Source: Bos javanicus (taxonomy: Eukaryota; Chordata; Mammalia; Artiodactyla; Bovidae). From it: a stretch of DNA of 64,000 nucleotides. The stretch's first letter is position 1. Every line of letters starts with the position of its first letter. Below, piece after piece: positions 12,573 to 23,092 of the stretch. The stretch spans positions 20,124,001-20,188,000 of the forward strand of contig NC_083876.1 in the NCBI RefSeq assembly GCF_032452875.1. Direction: 5' to 3'. Made by a program: the position numbers and the translations under genes. The notes under the pieces were generated by a model. The model worked only from the letters and a program-made list of their open reading frames with translations, did not search any database and was not told the origin of the DNA.

Positions 12573-13083
12573 ACTGTGTCATAAAAGCTTCAGCAGTACG
12601 TATAATGTACACGTGGAGTCTATTGTCCCCTCCTTGTCTCTCCTAACCTCCAAGGGTGACCACTGTTGACAGTTCAAGGGCGACCTCACAGACCTTTTTC
12701 TATGCCCCTGAAAACATGTAGATGTATTTCTATAGAGTGATTCTTACAATCCTTTAGAATTAGAAGCATTGTTATTTGAAAAAAAAAAAAAGTTTGGTGA
12801 TGTTTGTCTTTCTGCTAAAAAGAGTGGTTTTCACAAACACTGGAGCATCATTTTATCATAAACCAGCTTTCTAGGGAACTAGTTCGAAAGAATAATATTT
12901 TATAACATGTGTAAAATCAAGGGTATTTAAGTGAAATGCTTTGCCCTGGCTTTTCTGTATTTTGCAGTACCCAATGGATAGTTTGTTTATGAAGAATGTA
13001 GTATTCAGGGGAAGTAGAAAAACAGCTCATGTCAACTAAAGTAATAAACTGAGTTAATCCCAAGTTGACAATTAAATCCCTTA

Positions 13084-13507
13084 GAGTGAAGTAAGCCAGA
13101 AGGAAAAACATAAATACAGTATACTAACGCATATATATGGAATTTAGAAAGATGGTAACAATAACCCGGTGTACGAGACAGCAAAAGAGACACTGATGTA
13201 TAGAACAGTCTTATGGACTCTGTGGGAGAGGGAGAGGGTGGGAAGATGTGGGAGAATGGCAATGAAACATGTAAAATATCATGTAGGAAACGAGTTGCCA
13301 GTCCAGGTTCGATGCATGATGCTGGATGCTTGGGGCTGGTGCACTGGGACGGCCCAGAGGGATGGTATGGGGAGGGAGGAGGGAGGAGGGTTCGGGATGG
13401 GGAACACATGTATACCTGTGGCGGATTCATTTTGATATTTGGCAAAACTAATACAATTATGTAAAGTTTAAAAAGAAAATAAAATTGGAAGAATTAAAAA
13501 AAAAAAA
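13084..13507 (+). mobile_element. Young bovine L1 3' end
   Basis: 5'-truncated copy of the same L1 3' UTR found inverted at 11392-11804. It contains the purine-rich GGGAGGGAGGAGGGAGGAGG stretch and ends in an A run at 13496-13507. It starts just downstream of where ORF2 would end. Confidence 0.9.
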
Positions 13508-13662
13508 TTACTTATTTCAGTCAAGAAGCAGTCTACCCAGTGTGTCATCTCTTTTGAGCTTATTAGTAGTGGAATTTCTTAGGTGATTCTTCAAACCCTA
13601 TGTCTGCAACGTTCTCAAGTTATTGATGAGGATTTTCTGTTGGAAAAGCCAACACAATTTGT

Positions 13663-14065
13663 TGTTTGATGCTTTTTAAAAAACATTTATTTTTATTTTT
13701 TTAACACCAAAAACATTTTGTATTGGGGTATAGCCGATTAACAAGCTGGGACACTTTTGGGGGAACAGTAAAGGGACTCAGCCATACATATACATGTATC
13801 CATTCTCCCCAAACCCCCTCCCGTCTAGGCAGGCACGTAACGCTGAGCAGAGTTCCATGTGCTATACAATAGAGCTTTGTTCCTTCTCCATTTTAAATAT
13901 AGCAGTGTGTACATAACCTTCCCAGAGTCCTTAAGTATCCTTTCTCCCTGGCAACCATGAGTTCATTTCTGTCTGTGAGTCTCTTTCTGTTTTGTAAGTT
14001 CATTTGTATCACTTCTTTTTAGATTCCACATATAAGCAATGTCATATGATGGTGTTTGATGCTTT
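13663..14065 (-). mobile_element. Artiodactyl L1 3' end with 13-bp target-site duplication
   Basis: Reverse-oriented L1 3' UTR ('GTGCTATACAATAG', 'TGGCAACCATGAGTTC', 'AGATTCCACATATAAG' on the + strand). TGTTTGATGCTTT is duplicated at 13663-13675 and 14053-14065, bounding the element at 13676-14052. It is more diverged than the L1s at 11.4 and 13.1 kb. Confidence 0.85.
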
Positions 14066-14529
14066 AAGTCGCAGTGGTTTTGGGGTGCAGGGAGAGTGTA
14101 AGGGAGCTGACCCTTTCTTCCCGGATGCCCTTGTCACTGGAAGAAATATATACAGGAGATAGGGACAGCGCATCAGCACTACTTCATTCAAAGCTTTCTG
14201 CTCAAGTGAAAATGTAAAAATACAGTTAGTGAAATAGAAGAAAATGTGGACCTTTTCAAGGCATTTGTGACACAAAGCAGTGTAGAAAGTGGATACATAA
14301 AAACCAAAGGTTTGATTTCAGGTAATAGCTGGGAATGGTAATTTCATTTTCCTAAGAATAGTCTAATCATGTATCTCTTTTTAGTTTTTTTTAACTCTCT
14401 AAAAATTTTATTTTTAAGTTTGAATTTGTCACTTGAATATTTTTTTTTCTTGAAGATAACTTTCTACAGGTTTCCTGTGATTGAGATCTTACATTTTTTA
14501 AGTTAATTAATTTGCTTTTTTATTGATGT

Positions 14530-14590
14530 GCACTACAGTCCACTGGGTTACAAAGAGTTGGACATGATTGAAGCAACTTAGCACACATGC
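14530..14590 (+). mobile_element. Bov-tA 3' fragment
   Basis: Only the last 60 bp of the Bov-A unit remains ('CTACAGTCCACTGGG', 'AAAGAGTTGGACATGA'), 410 bp before the coding exon. Confidence 0.75.
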
Positions 14591-14998
14591 GTACTTATGA
14601 AAGTAACACGTTTATGGTATATAAAATTTGAAAAATGCAAGAAACAAGAGAAGACACATACCATCACTCATTTCAAGCTGCAGAGTTTACTGTGAGCATT
14701 TGTCATGATTTTGTCATACATTACATTTATATTTGTAGAATGACCTGTTAGATATGATCACATTTTGTCTTAAGCAACAGATATGTATGTAGGCGTAAAA
14801 TGCACATACATATATGAAAACATATCTTCAGTAAAACTTGGATAAGGCTAAACATACTGTGTGTTACCTCCTTTTTTCACCTGCTTTTTTTGCATTATAA
14901 TATACATAACTATTTTAATGCCATTGTATTTGGAAGTGAAATGTTTCATTTCTGTGAATAAGAAGTTCTTGAAGTCAACCATCTGGATTCTTCTGCAG
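14591..14998 (+). other. BCKDHB: Intron end before BCKDHB terminal coding exon
   Basis: No repeat recognised. Contains the acceptor region of the coding exon; the polypyrimidine tract directly before the AG is short (TTCTTCTGCAG). Confidence 0.6.
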
Positions 14999-15139
14999 GA
15001 AGAATGTTTCCTGAACCTGGAAGCTCCTATATCAAGGGTGTGTGGGTACGACACACCGTTCCCTCACATTTTTGAACCGTTCTACATCCCAGACAAGTGG
15101 AAGTGCTATGATGCCCTTCGAAAAATGATCAACTATTGA
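14999..15139 (+). CDS. BCKDHB: BCKDHB last coding exon (E1-beta C-terminus)
   Basis: Final coding exon of the beta subunit of branched-chain 2-oxoacid dehydrogenase (E1). This mitochondrial-matrix alpha2-beta2 enzyme performs the thiamine-diphosphate-dependent decarboxylation of the 2-oxoacids of leucine, isoleucine and valine. A pyrimidine-containing acceptor ends in AG at 14997-14998. The exon opens in phase 0 with GAA GAA TGT and reads 46 residues to TGA at 15137-15139. Recognisable segments are EECFLNLEAPISRVCGYDTP and the terminal KWKCYDALRKMINY, which match the mammalian BCKDHB C-terminus as I remember it; this region is the transketolase C-terminal-like domain. The frame stays open upstream into the intron, but the homology stops exactly at the splice site. 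All earlier exons (mitochondrial leader, ThDP-contact domain) lie outside the window to the left. Loss of this gene in mammals causes maple syrup urine disease type IB (established). No frameshift or stop is seen. Confidence 0.97.
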   Translation, partial: EECFLNLEAPISRVCGYDTPFPHIFEPFYIPDKWKCYDALRKMINY

Positions 15140-15145
15140 CCACGG
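15140..15145 (+). promoter_or_regulatory. BCKDHB: Post-stop exon end and 5' splice site (3' UTR intron donor)
   Basis: Six bases after the TGA the sequence reads CACGG then GGTAAGT-type context: the intron would start with GTAAGT at 15146-15151, a near-consensus donor. Because the junction would sit within about 6 nt of the stop codon, the spliced mRNA would not be a nonsense-mediated-decay target under the 50-55 nt rule. Pairing with the acceptor at 16938-16939 is inferred. Confidence 0.7.
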
Positions 15146-15915
15146 GTAAGTCTGCCCTGTGTTTTAAGAAAGCTAGTGAGGCCCCTGACATTCATGTCCG
15201 GTTGACCAAGAAACAGCTGTTATCACTGTGTTATCTTTTCATAAATGGCAACTTCCAGAACAAAGTATGGATTTCAGGAAAAAAAATTAACTTATGATAG
15301 TATGTTTATATTTTATTTAATAGAAACATATCAAGCATATGCATTATCTGATTTCTAGAAAACAGATATATTCATATGTTACCACTGAATAATTATGGGA
15401 TGAACTGGCCGTCTGCCATGACTCTAAATATACCTTACCTCGTTTTTCCGACTTTTACCATCATTTCTGTATATTTTTATCAGCAATTTAAACCATTTGT
15501 GAATAGAGGTAATTTCTGTTATATAAAGATAACCTTAAGCACCATTCATTTGGACCCCAGCTGTTTAAACTATATGGTGTGATCCATAGCATTCTGAAAT
15601 TTGCCTTTATATTCTCTTGAAAGATAGGTTTGTTGAGCAGGAAACCTATTTATTATGTATAAAGGAAACTGTTGCTTAAAAAAAAAAGAGAGAAAAATCC
15701 AGGACCACTACCATTTCCAGAACCTTTCTTGGCTAGTGAATGATTTAAAATGGGGGATAATGCATGATATTTATTCATTGTGATTTTCTAGGTCATGCTT
15801 TTCTGTCCCTCCAGCAGTGTTATTCTAGCAAAAAATGAAAAACTTTTAAGTTAGTTTTCAGGGTTTTAATACAGAAGATGCTATCAATGATACACTGATT
15901 TATCTGATCTCTAGC

Positions 15916-16030
15916 ATCCAGTGTTCTTGCCTGGAGAATCCCAGGGACGGGGGAGCCTGGTGGGCTGCCGTCTATGGGGTTGCACAGAGTCGGACACGAC
16001 TGAAGCGACTTAGCAGCAGCAGCAGCAGCA
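15916..16030 (+). mobile_element. BOV-A2 second-unit fragment with (AGC)n
   Basis: Second Bov-A unit of BOV-A2 ('GTGTTCTTGCCTGGAGAATC' through 'GACTGAAGCGACTTAGCAGC') ending in an (AGC)n tail. It lies inside the predicted 3' UTR intron. Confidence 0.88.
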
Positions 16031-16169
16031 TTTTTGAAATGGTTCAAAATGTGTAGCTAGGGATTAAATGCTTTACATTTTAATATCTAGGTTGTCCAAA
16101 TAATAATATTATTAATACATTTTGAAGAGCCATGATCTTTGAAAGGAAAAGTGAGAATGGGCTTAATAT

Positions 16170-16175
16170 AATAAA
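16170..16175 (+). terminator. BCKDHB: Candidate alternative polyadenylation signal
   Basis: AATAAA between the stop codon and the 3' UTR acceptor. It would only be used if the 3' UTR intron is retained. The context is AT-rich and the downstream element is weak, so use is uncertain. Confidence 0.3.
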
Positions 16176-16339
16176 GCCCATATATTTTAAGATTAGAAAA
16201 TACTATGATTCTTAAATTCTGTGTGTGGGCAGTAAATCAGCTCACCTCAAACCAGAGAAAGAGATACCTTTACATGTGGGCATATAGAGAAAATAATGCC
16301 TTCTCTGCCACTGGGATCCCCACCTTTTTTTGTAGTTCT

Positions 16340-16484
16340 ATTCTGAGGATCCTGGGGAAGGGAATGGCTACCCGCTCTAGTATTCTTGCCTGGAGAATCC
16401 CAAGGACAGAGAAGCCCGGCAGGCTACAGTCCATGGGGTCACAAAGAGTCGGACACGACTCAGCAACTAACACATTCTGAGGAT
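16340..16484 (+). mobile_element. Truncated Bov-tA with 11-bp duplication
   Basis: Head-less Bov-A unit (16351-16473) flanked by ATTCTGAGGAT at 16340-16350 and 16474-16484. The duplication shows that the short copy is an independent insertion and not decay of a longer one. It lies inside the predicted BCKDHB 3' UTR intron. Confidence 0.88.
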
Positions 16485-16939
16485 GTTGTCATAGGTGTCA
16501 GTAGGGCGAGCAGTTTCCATGCCGCGGAATTCTCTCAGCCGTGCAGAGGCAGATGGTAGACACTGTGTCTGATCCTAATGTCTGTGAGCGCACCTGGCGG
16601 CAGCAGTCTCGCTCAGGTCTGGGGGAGGACTTCCTCAGTTCTATGTGCATCTCTTCCTTCTGTGGACCATCCATTATGGATGGTCCAGGTAATAACGTGC
16701 AGCTCTGTGCCTTGTCGCAATTTTTAAAGTAATATTTAGGTGCTGATTTTAAATTTGAGTATGTGTTTCTTTTTAAACCTAAAAAAAAAGTGTAGACCTT
16801 TCATGAAATTATGATAAGACTGCTCTTCTATGCTAAAAATTAAAAGTGGCCTTAAAGAAAGTAGTCATGTAATTGAGAAAATCTGTGTTTAATTCACGGT
16901 GGCCAGAATGTCTGTAATTGTTATTGATTTCTTTTGCAG

Positions 16940-17222
16940 AAAAACTGGAAGATTATGACTAGGTATGGAAATATTTTTCTCAATTTTTTTATATTCCTTC
17001 TTCTTGAAAATAGAGTTTTTATGCAATGAACCGACTTGGATATTGGCTGAAAAATCATGAATTAATTATTGTATTCACACATATGAATTGATCATTTCCA
17101 TTGAGTGTTTCAGATTCATTTTTAAAAACAGTCCCCATGTAGGCTTATAAATTTCATTCAATTATGTCTGTAAATACTGGATGTAGGACACTATTCAATA
17201 AAGCAAAAATCAGATTGTCTTC
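16940..17222 (+). other. BCKDHB: Predicted terminal 3' UTR exon of BCKDHB
   Basis: A good 3' splice site (TTTCTTTTGCAG, AG at 16938-16939) precedes about 280 bp of repeat-free, AT-rich sequence. It ends with AATAAA at 17197-17202 and, about 25 bp further, a TGTG/T-rich downstream element (17225-17240). The block joins naturally to the donor at 15146. Human BCKDHB is known to have transcript forms that differ in 3' UTR splicing, which supports this reading; the exact 3' end here is approximate. Without splicing, the 3' UTR would run on through 15140-16940, which contains two SINE fragments and another AATAAA at 16170-16175. Confidence 0.7.
17197..17202 (+). terminator. BCKDHB: Polyadenylation signal AATAAA
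   Basis: Canonical AATAAA in the predicted last 3' UTR exon, with cleavage expected about 15-25 nt downstream and a GT/T-rich element after it. This is the best candidate for the main BCKDHB 3' end in the window. Confidence 0.65.
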
Positions 17223-17225
17223 AGT

Positions 17226-18966
17226 GTGCATCTTTTTTTTCCATTTAGTTAAAAAACTTTTGTGGAAGAGTGAGAGTCCTAGTAACTTGTTAATTAAATC
17301 TGAATGAAAATGAAATGTTCAGAAATGTTGATTTTTCAACTTTACTGTATTTGGTTTCGTTCTTTACGGCTAAGATGGTTGTATGTTGGCAAAACTTCTG
17401 GAATGTTTTTCCTTTTCTTCCGTCTCATTCCAACAAGGTGATGTAGTAAGGGGAACTCACTTTTTCTCCTGCATGTAGCGAGGCAGGATCGTCCTTGCTC
17501 CCTCGCTTCCTTTTTCGGGAGATGGACATCCTCGGCCTGTCTTTTGTTACAAAATCACCAAGCTTTTGTTTTCTTTTGGTTTTGGCCCTGATGTTGCAAA
17601 GCAAATATTTTTTTCCACATCCTTTATATTATGATGCAGCTAAAAAGAAAAACAACATTAACAGCTATGAAAGGAGGAAGCCTCCTTGCTGAGGGCTTTC
17701 TCAGGGCCCCTTGTTTCTGTCTGTATCTTTCCTGCCCTTCACCATAGCTCAGAGGGGCCTCACCCCCCTCTGAGCATCAGGGACCCCTTTGCAGAGCCCT
17801 CACCCCCAGCCCTGTCCCCAAGGGCTGCCTTCCCTCCCATTTACCCTAGAAGAGCTGCTCCTCACCAGTTCCAGTGGAAAGATCCCTGCCTTCCTCCTCC
17901 AAAAAGCAGAGAAATAACATCATATAATGTTTTCCCTACTCTAAGAACACTGGGGAAAAAATGGACTTTTTTTAATGATTGCAAATGTATATGTTACTTT
18001 AAACTGCAATTTAAAAGTTGTGTTCTGTTTCTTTTTATCAAATATTTGGAGGAGGATATGGAAAGTGACATTTGCAGACTGCCAGCAACTTGGAGGAAAG
18101 TAAAGGCACATTGGAACAGATTCTAGAGAGCAGGGGCTAAAATAAAGAAGCAAAGCGTTCGTTAGGGGTGAAAATAAAGCCCTGTCCTTGGTTTAAAAGT
18201 AGAAATACCTGTATCGTATAAGACAGGAAAAGATGTACTTGTCAGTGAGAAGTTTGGAAGATTTAGGAAATCCATTTGACTGACAGTTCAGGACATTCTG
18301 AGTTGAGGGTGCCAAAACTCAGTATGAACCTTGGCTTTGTCCTTCACTCTCCACCGAGTCTCCGAGCTTCTTTGCAGGGAGCTTTGTGCTCTTGTGGCCA
18401 GTCCAGCAGAACAGAGAATGTGAGCTGGTCGTCCACGTCTTGGCCAATCATGTTTTTTTGTAGAACATCTTTTAGTTGCACTTATTCTTTTAGTTGATAT
18501 TATTTATGATTTCAGTTGAAGTTACTTGTTTTATTGCCATTGGTATCCTTTTTAATACTATTTTTAAAATTCATTTGTTATTGTAAGAATTTTCCCTTAG
18601 CTCTTTTAAAATTATTTTCTTTGACTCTGCTTCCCTCCTCCAGTTAGCCCTGCAGTGCCCACCAGTAAATGACCCCTTCCCTCCAAAATAAACAGCTTAC
18701 AGTTCATGTTAAACTCAGTCTGTGGCATGTGGTGTACATGTACATCTTCATAATTGTCTTAAATACACTTTTTTTTTTAACATGAAACAAACTGTTGTTC
18801 CATATTTTAAAAATAAGAAAATAGAAATGCGAAGACACTAAAAAGATGTTAAAGGAATTCCCAACTCCATACTACTCCCAGCTTTAGGATAAAGTCTGCT
18901 CCATGTGACAACATGAATGTACAGTCAATGTAATCTTCTATAGTTTCAATTATCCAGTTCCTTCAA
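17226..18966. other. Intergenic, nothing recognised
   Basis: Sequence after the BCKDHB 3' end. A CT-rich, GC-richer patch at about 17690-17900 gives a 146-codon frame with proline-rich, low-complexity translation and no recognisable domain; I do not call it a gene. Confidence 0.5.
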
Positions 18967-19186
18967 GGGCTTCCCTGGTGACTCAGTGGTAAAAGAACCT
19001 GCCTGCAATGCAAGAGACCTGGGTTTGATCCCTGGGTCAGGAAGATCCTCTGGAGAAGGAAATGGCTGCCTAGGCCAGTATTCTTGCCTGGCGAATCCCC
19101 ATGGATAGAGGAGCCTGGTAGGCTACCGTCCATGGGGTCGCAGAGTTGGACACGACTGAGCCACTAACACTTTAGGAAAAAAAAAA
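18967..19186 (+). mobile_element. Bov-tA SINE
   Basis: Full head (GGGCTTCCCTGGTGACTCAG) and Bov-A unit, ending near 19170, followed by an A run to 19186. Confidence 0.9.
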
Positions 19187-19836
19187 TACCACATTCATGT
19201 TCTATACAATCGATAGATGTCATCCAGGCTAAATAAAGATTAGGGGGAGAAAATGAGGCATAGGAGCAAGACAGTGACCTCATTTAAGTGCCTAAAATTT
19301 AAGTCACGGAAGCTAAAATCTCTTGTGGGGTCCCCTGAAGATGTCCCACGGGGCATCCACGCTCAGTCTCATGAAGCCTCCTTCCCGTCAGCCTGCCCGT
19401 GTTGGGCTCGTGTGGCTTCTGGCTGCTTGGCCTTCCCGCCTCCACTTCTAGTAACAGCACTGCTGTTTGTTTAGAGAACTCCCTCTTCCAATGCATGTGG
19501 CTCTGCGGGGGCTGCCAATCCCAGAGCATCCAGACCAGCCACAGAGATGGCCCTGGCCCAGGCTTGATGGGTACCACAGATCAGAAAGTCGGGTTACTCA
19601 TGCAAAGGCACAGCTTAATGGGTCTCAGCCTAACCTTGTCAACGACGCTAAATTCTAAGTTCTCCCACTTTAACCTGCCCCTTGTACACTAGGGATAGAA
19701 TCAGTACGTGTACACCCAGGCACACAGCCCTGCCTTAGCAGAGATGCTTGGCTGATGGGGTGAGGAACATAACCTCAAAGCATCAAATTGGAATTTCTAG
19801 AGAAACGTGAGGTTTGGAGACTCTGATATGTTTTCT
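19187..19836. other. Intergenic, nothing recognised
   Basis: Contains overlapping short frames on both strands in a GC-richer patch (19320-19660). None has a recognisable domain. Confidence 0.45.
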
Positions 19837-20118
19837 TCAGTTCAGTCGCTCAGTCGTGTCTGACTCTTTGCGACCCCATGAATCGCAGCATGCCAGGCCT
19901 CCCTGTCCATCACCATCTCCCGGAGTTCACTCAAACTCATGTCCATTGAGTCGGTGATGCCATCCAGCCATCTCATCCTCTGTCATCCCCTTCTCCTCCT
20001 GCCCCCAGTCCCTCCCAGCATCAGAGTCTTTTCCAATGAGTCAACTCTCCATATGAGGTGGCCAAAGTACTGGAGTTTCAGCTTTAGCATCATTCCTTCC
20101 AAAGAACACCCAGGGCTT
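19837..20118 (-). mobile_element. BovB 3' end, minus strand
   Basis: Reverse complement of the BovB 3' terminus ('CAGTTCAGTCGCTCAGTCG' on +, then 'CCATCACCATCTCCCGGAG', 'TGGCCAAAGTACTGGAGTTT'). On the minus strand the end of the BovB ORF2 C-terminal region can be read (KLQYFGHL theme). Confidence 0.9.
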
Positions 20119-20192
20119 AGGCCATTGAATTTGGAAAGTAAGAGGAAACATTCATATAGGGGCAAAAATTTGGAAACCCTGACACCTGATGT

Positions 20193-20384
20193 GAAAGTGA
20201 AAGTCGCTCAGTTGTGTCCGGCTCTTTGCGACCAAATAGACTATACAGTCCATAGAATTCTCCAGGCCAGGATACTGGAGTGGGTAGCTGTTCCCTTCTC
20301 CAGGGGATCGTCCCAACCCAGGAATCGAACCCAGGTCTCCCACATTGCAGATGGATTCTTTTCCCACCTGAGCCACAAGGGAAG
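20193..20384 (-). mobile_element. Bov-tA SINE, minus strand
   Basis: Reverse Bov-tA from 'GTGAAAGTGAAAGTCGCTCA' to the head complement 'GAGCCACAAGGGAAG'. Confidence 0.9.
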
Positions 20385-20547
20385 ACACTGATACATCCCT
20401 GAATATGATAATTAAATATATTTACCAGGATAATGAGAAATAAAATTAGGACAAGAATGAGGCAGTCATAGGTGGAAAAGACTAGAAGTGAAAATGGAAA
20501 CAAGCTAGATGAAAAGATATACATCAATAATTGTCATAAGTACACCA

Positions 20548-20661
20548 TTTTTTTCTCCTTGGCCCAGCCACATGACTTGTGGGATTTTTGTTTCCCAGTC
20601 AGGGATTGAACATGGGCCCTTAGCAGTGAGATTGCAGAGCTTAACTACTGGACTTCCCAAG
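20548..20661 (-). mobile_element. CHR-type tRNA SINE, minus strand
   Basis: Cetartiodactyl CHR-like SINE: on + the complement reads 'CCCAGTCAGGGATTGAACATGGGCCC' with the head end 'CTACTGGACTTCCC'. Head only, diverged. Confidence 0.7.
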
Positions 20662-21382
20662 GAATTCCCATAAACGCACTTTTTATGGGTAACAAACATC
20701 TTATATTTGACAAAAGGAATATATCACAGTGAAAATATAAGTTAAAATTCTTTACATTCTAAATGCATACTATTAAAATAGCTTATAAATGCAAAGACTG
20801 TGAACAGAACGATTGTAGAAGGCTTTGTCACTCTGCTTTTAATTTGATAGGTGAGGTAGACAAGAAGAAATAAACGGTTAAGTCAATAGAAATATATTTT
20901 AAACATTGTATCTTCAAAAACAGAGAATAGATTGCCTTTTAGCCTATAAACAGTGGTTTAAAAAATTGACCATATACTGTATTAAGGCACAAAGAAAAGT
21001 AAAAGTAAGTTCCTCAAAAAAAAAAGATCCAAAGGTACCACATCCCACTGAGAAATAAAAAAGCACCTAGCCAAGTAACTGGAACCAAGAAGGAAAACGA
21101 TTACAGCATAATTAGAACATAAGATCACTGATGTGCTCCAGCCAAAATTTTACTTAGTGGTAAATTCATAAACTTTTAAGTCGTAAAAAAAAAATAACTG
21201 AAAATACAGGGATGCAGAATAAAGACGCACAGACGAATGAAAAGAATAATAAGGTTAAAAGCAGAACGTTTCCAAATAAGAAAAATAAAACCATAAAAGG
21301 TTTTTTTTTTTGGCAAAAATGAAAGTTTTTCTTTCATTTTATAATGTCTATTTCCTACAAAGATGGAAGTTTTTATGTATTT
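20662..21382. other. AT-rich intergenic, nothing recognised
   Basis: A-rich on the + strand, with several A runs. No family was assigned. Confidence 0.4.
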
Positions 21383-21592
21383 ACGTGGCACTAGTGGTAA
21401 AGAACCTGCCTGCCAGTGCCGGAGCCACAAGAAACATGGGTTTGATCCCTGGGTCAGGGAGATCCCCTAGAGGAGGGCATGGCAACCCACTCCAGTATTC
21501 TTGCCTGGAGAATCCCATGGGCAAAGGAGTCGGGTGGGCTACAGTCCATAGGGCTGCAAAGAGTCAGAAGCAACTGAACATGCATGCATGCA
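21383..21592 (+). mobile_element. Bov-tA SINE with GCAT tail
   Basis: Complete head and Bov-A unit; the tail is GCATGCATGCACG. Confidence 0.88.
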
Positions 21593-21989
21593 CGAATAAA
21601 AGAAAATAAAGGCTACATAATGGCTGTTCCTATATCAGTTAATAATTCCCAGGGTCCTTTGTTTGAGGATAGGAAAAAATTTGGCCAAACCTAATTGTTT
21701 ATCCAAAGTATTGATAAGCAAAGATCTTTGTTATTACAATATTTTATTCCATCATTTTAATAAAATAATTATTAAGGTCTTGTTTTCCCAAGTCCTTCAG
21801 TTTCTTGCTGTGGCCTACTTCACTACTATAAATATTATGGTAACTATGAATTTTCATAAGATACAGTGACTGTTGTTGAAGAACTTTTGATCAGTCAATC
21901 TAAGAAAGAACTGGAAAATTTTATTCAAGTCAAATTTGAGAATTATAAACCAGGAAGAGCATCTCAGAAATCTCTGAGAACTGTTGTGG

Positions 21990-22176
21990 GGATGATTCCC
22001 CAGTGATTCAGGTGGTAAAGAATCTGCCTGCAATGCAGGAGGCCTGGGTTTTATCCCTGGGTCGGGAAGATCCCCCTGGAGAAGGGACTGGCAACCCACT
22101 CCAGTATTCTTGAATGGAAAATCCCATGGACAGAAGAGACTTGGTGGGCTACAGTCCATGGGGTCAAAAAGAGTCT
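21990..22176 (+). mobile_element. Bov-tA SINE
   Basis: Head from 'GATTCAGGTGGTAAAGAATC', Bov-A unit ending 'GGGGTCAAAAAGAGTC'; the final segment is truncated. Confidence 0.88.
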
Positions 22177-22342
22177 TAACTGTTCTGCCCATTGGAAGTA
22201 AAGGCACAAATGTATCAGTTTTTTGAGGCAGAGGGCTGTACATTAAATGATGTACTATTGAAAGGTACACAATTCAGATCTAAGTGTCATTATGGCCCCT
22301 TACAATACCAAGAAGGAATGCTGTCTTTAAGACATTATCTTA

Positions 22343-22550
22343 GGGACTTCACTAGTGGTCTGGTGGTTAAGAACCTGCCTTGCAGTGCAGAGGATGGGGG
22401 TTCTATCCTTGGTTGGGAAATTAAGATCCCAGACGCAGAGCTACTGAGCTCCGTGTGCACCGCAACTAGAGAGTCTGAGCACTGCAGTAAAGATCCTGAG
22501 TGCTGCAGTTAAGACCTGATGCAGCCAAATAAGTAATTTTTTTTTTTTAA
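22343..22550 (+). mobile_element. CHR-type tRNA SINE
   Basis: Sense CHR-like element: head 'GACTTCACTAGTGGTCTGG', then the CHR body 'CCGCAACTAGAGAGTCTGAG', ending 'GCAGCCAAATAAGTAA' and a T-rich tract. Confidence 0.8.
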
Positions 22551-22921
22551 GTTGTCTTGTTGATGCTAGGAGAATTTTGCTGTTTATGGTTGAGCAACAT
22601 TTCTCCCGATGGGAAAGGTTTGGTTGATTCAAAACGCAGATTAACAATGCACAGTGAAGGAAGAAAGGTCAAAGGGCAAAGAACATTTAGATGTTTAAAC
22701 TTTTCTTGTCTTGCCATACAATATGAATTTTGTTTCATGTTATAAAGAATTAGAATAATTCTTAAACAATTTTTTTTGATCATTTGGAACATCTACCTAA
22801 TTATTATCCTGGCGGTTTTCCCCTTGCATTCCCAATTTTTTAAAGTTGAAGTATAGTTGATTGACAATGTTGTATTAATTTCTGCTGTAAAGTGATTCAG
22901 TTATATGTGTGTGTGTGCATG

Positions 22922-23045
22922 TGCATGCTAAGAGCTTTAGTTGTGTCTGACCCTTTGCGACCCCATGGACTACAGTCCACTATGCCCGTCTGTCCATGGG
23001 GTTCTCCAGGCAAAGACACTGAAGTGGGTTGCCATTTCCTCCTCC
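22922..23045 (-). mobile_element. Bov-A fragment nested in L1
   Basis: Reverse Bov-A unit ('GACCCTTTGCGACCCCATGG' ... 'GGTTGCCATTTCCTCCTCC') within the L1 3' end, preceded by a (TG)n stretch. Confidence 0.88.
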
Positions 23046-23048
23046 TGT

Positions 23049-23092
23049 ATATATATATGTATATATATATATTTTTAATATATATATTCTCT
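23049..23092. repeat. (TA)n-rich microsatellite
   Basis: Alternating TA with interruptions, directly after the nested SINE. Confidence 0.85.

Larger units (their letters stand above)
1..14998 (+). other. BCKDHB: BCKDHB last coding intron (partial)
   Basis: Everything left of the terminal coding exon is intron of BCKDHB on the + strand, extending beyond the window. I saw no other BCKDHB exon in it. Splicing ends at the acceptor AG at 14997-14998. The first 8 kb is unusually poor in recognisable repeats compared with the rest of the window; 8-14.6 kb carries L1, MIR, Bov-tA and BOV-A2 copies. Intron identity is inferred from the position of the exon, not from transcript data. Confidence 0.9.

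Noticed and set aside
17686..18126. 146-codon plus-strand frame just downstream of BCKDHB
   Set aside because: Proline-rich, low-complexity translation of a CT-rich stretch. It has no domain, no splice context and no repeat of the pattern in other frames; chance frame.
18967..19060. tRNA-like sequences with B-box-like GGTTTGATCCCTGG as tRNA genes
   Set aside because: They are heads of Bov-tA and CHR SINEs and occur many times in the window. No cloverleaf with an anticodon arm can be drawn with confidence.
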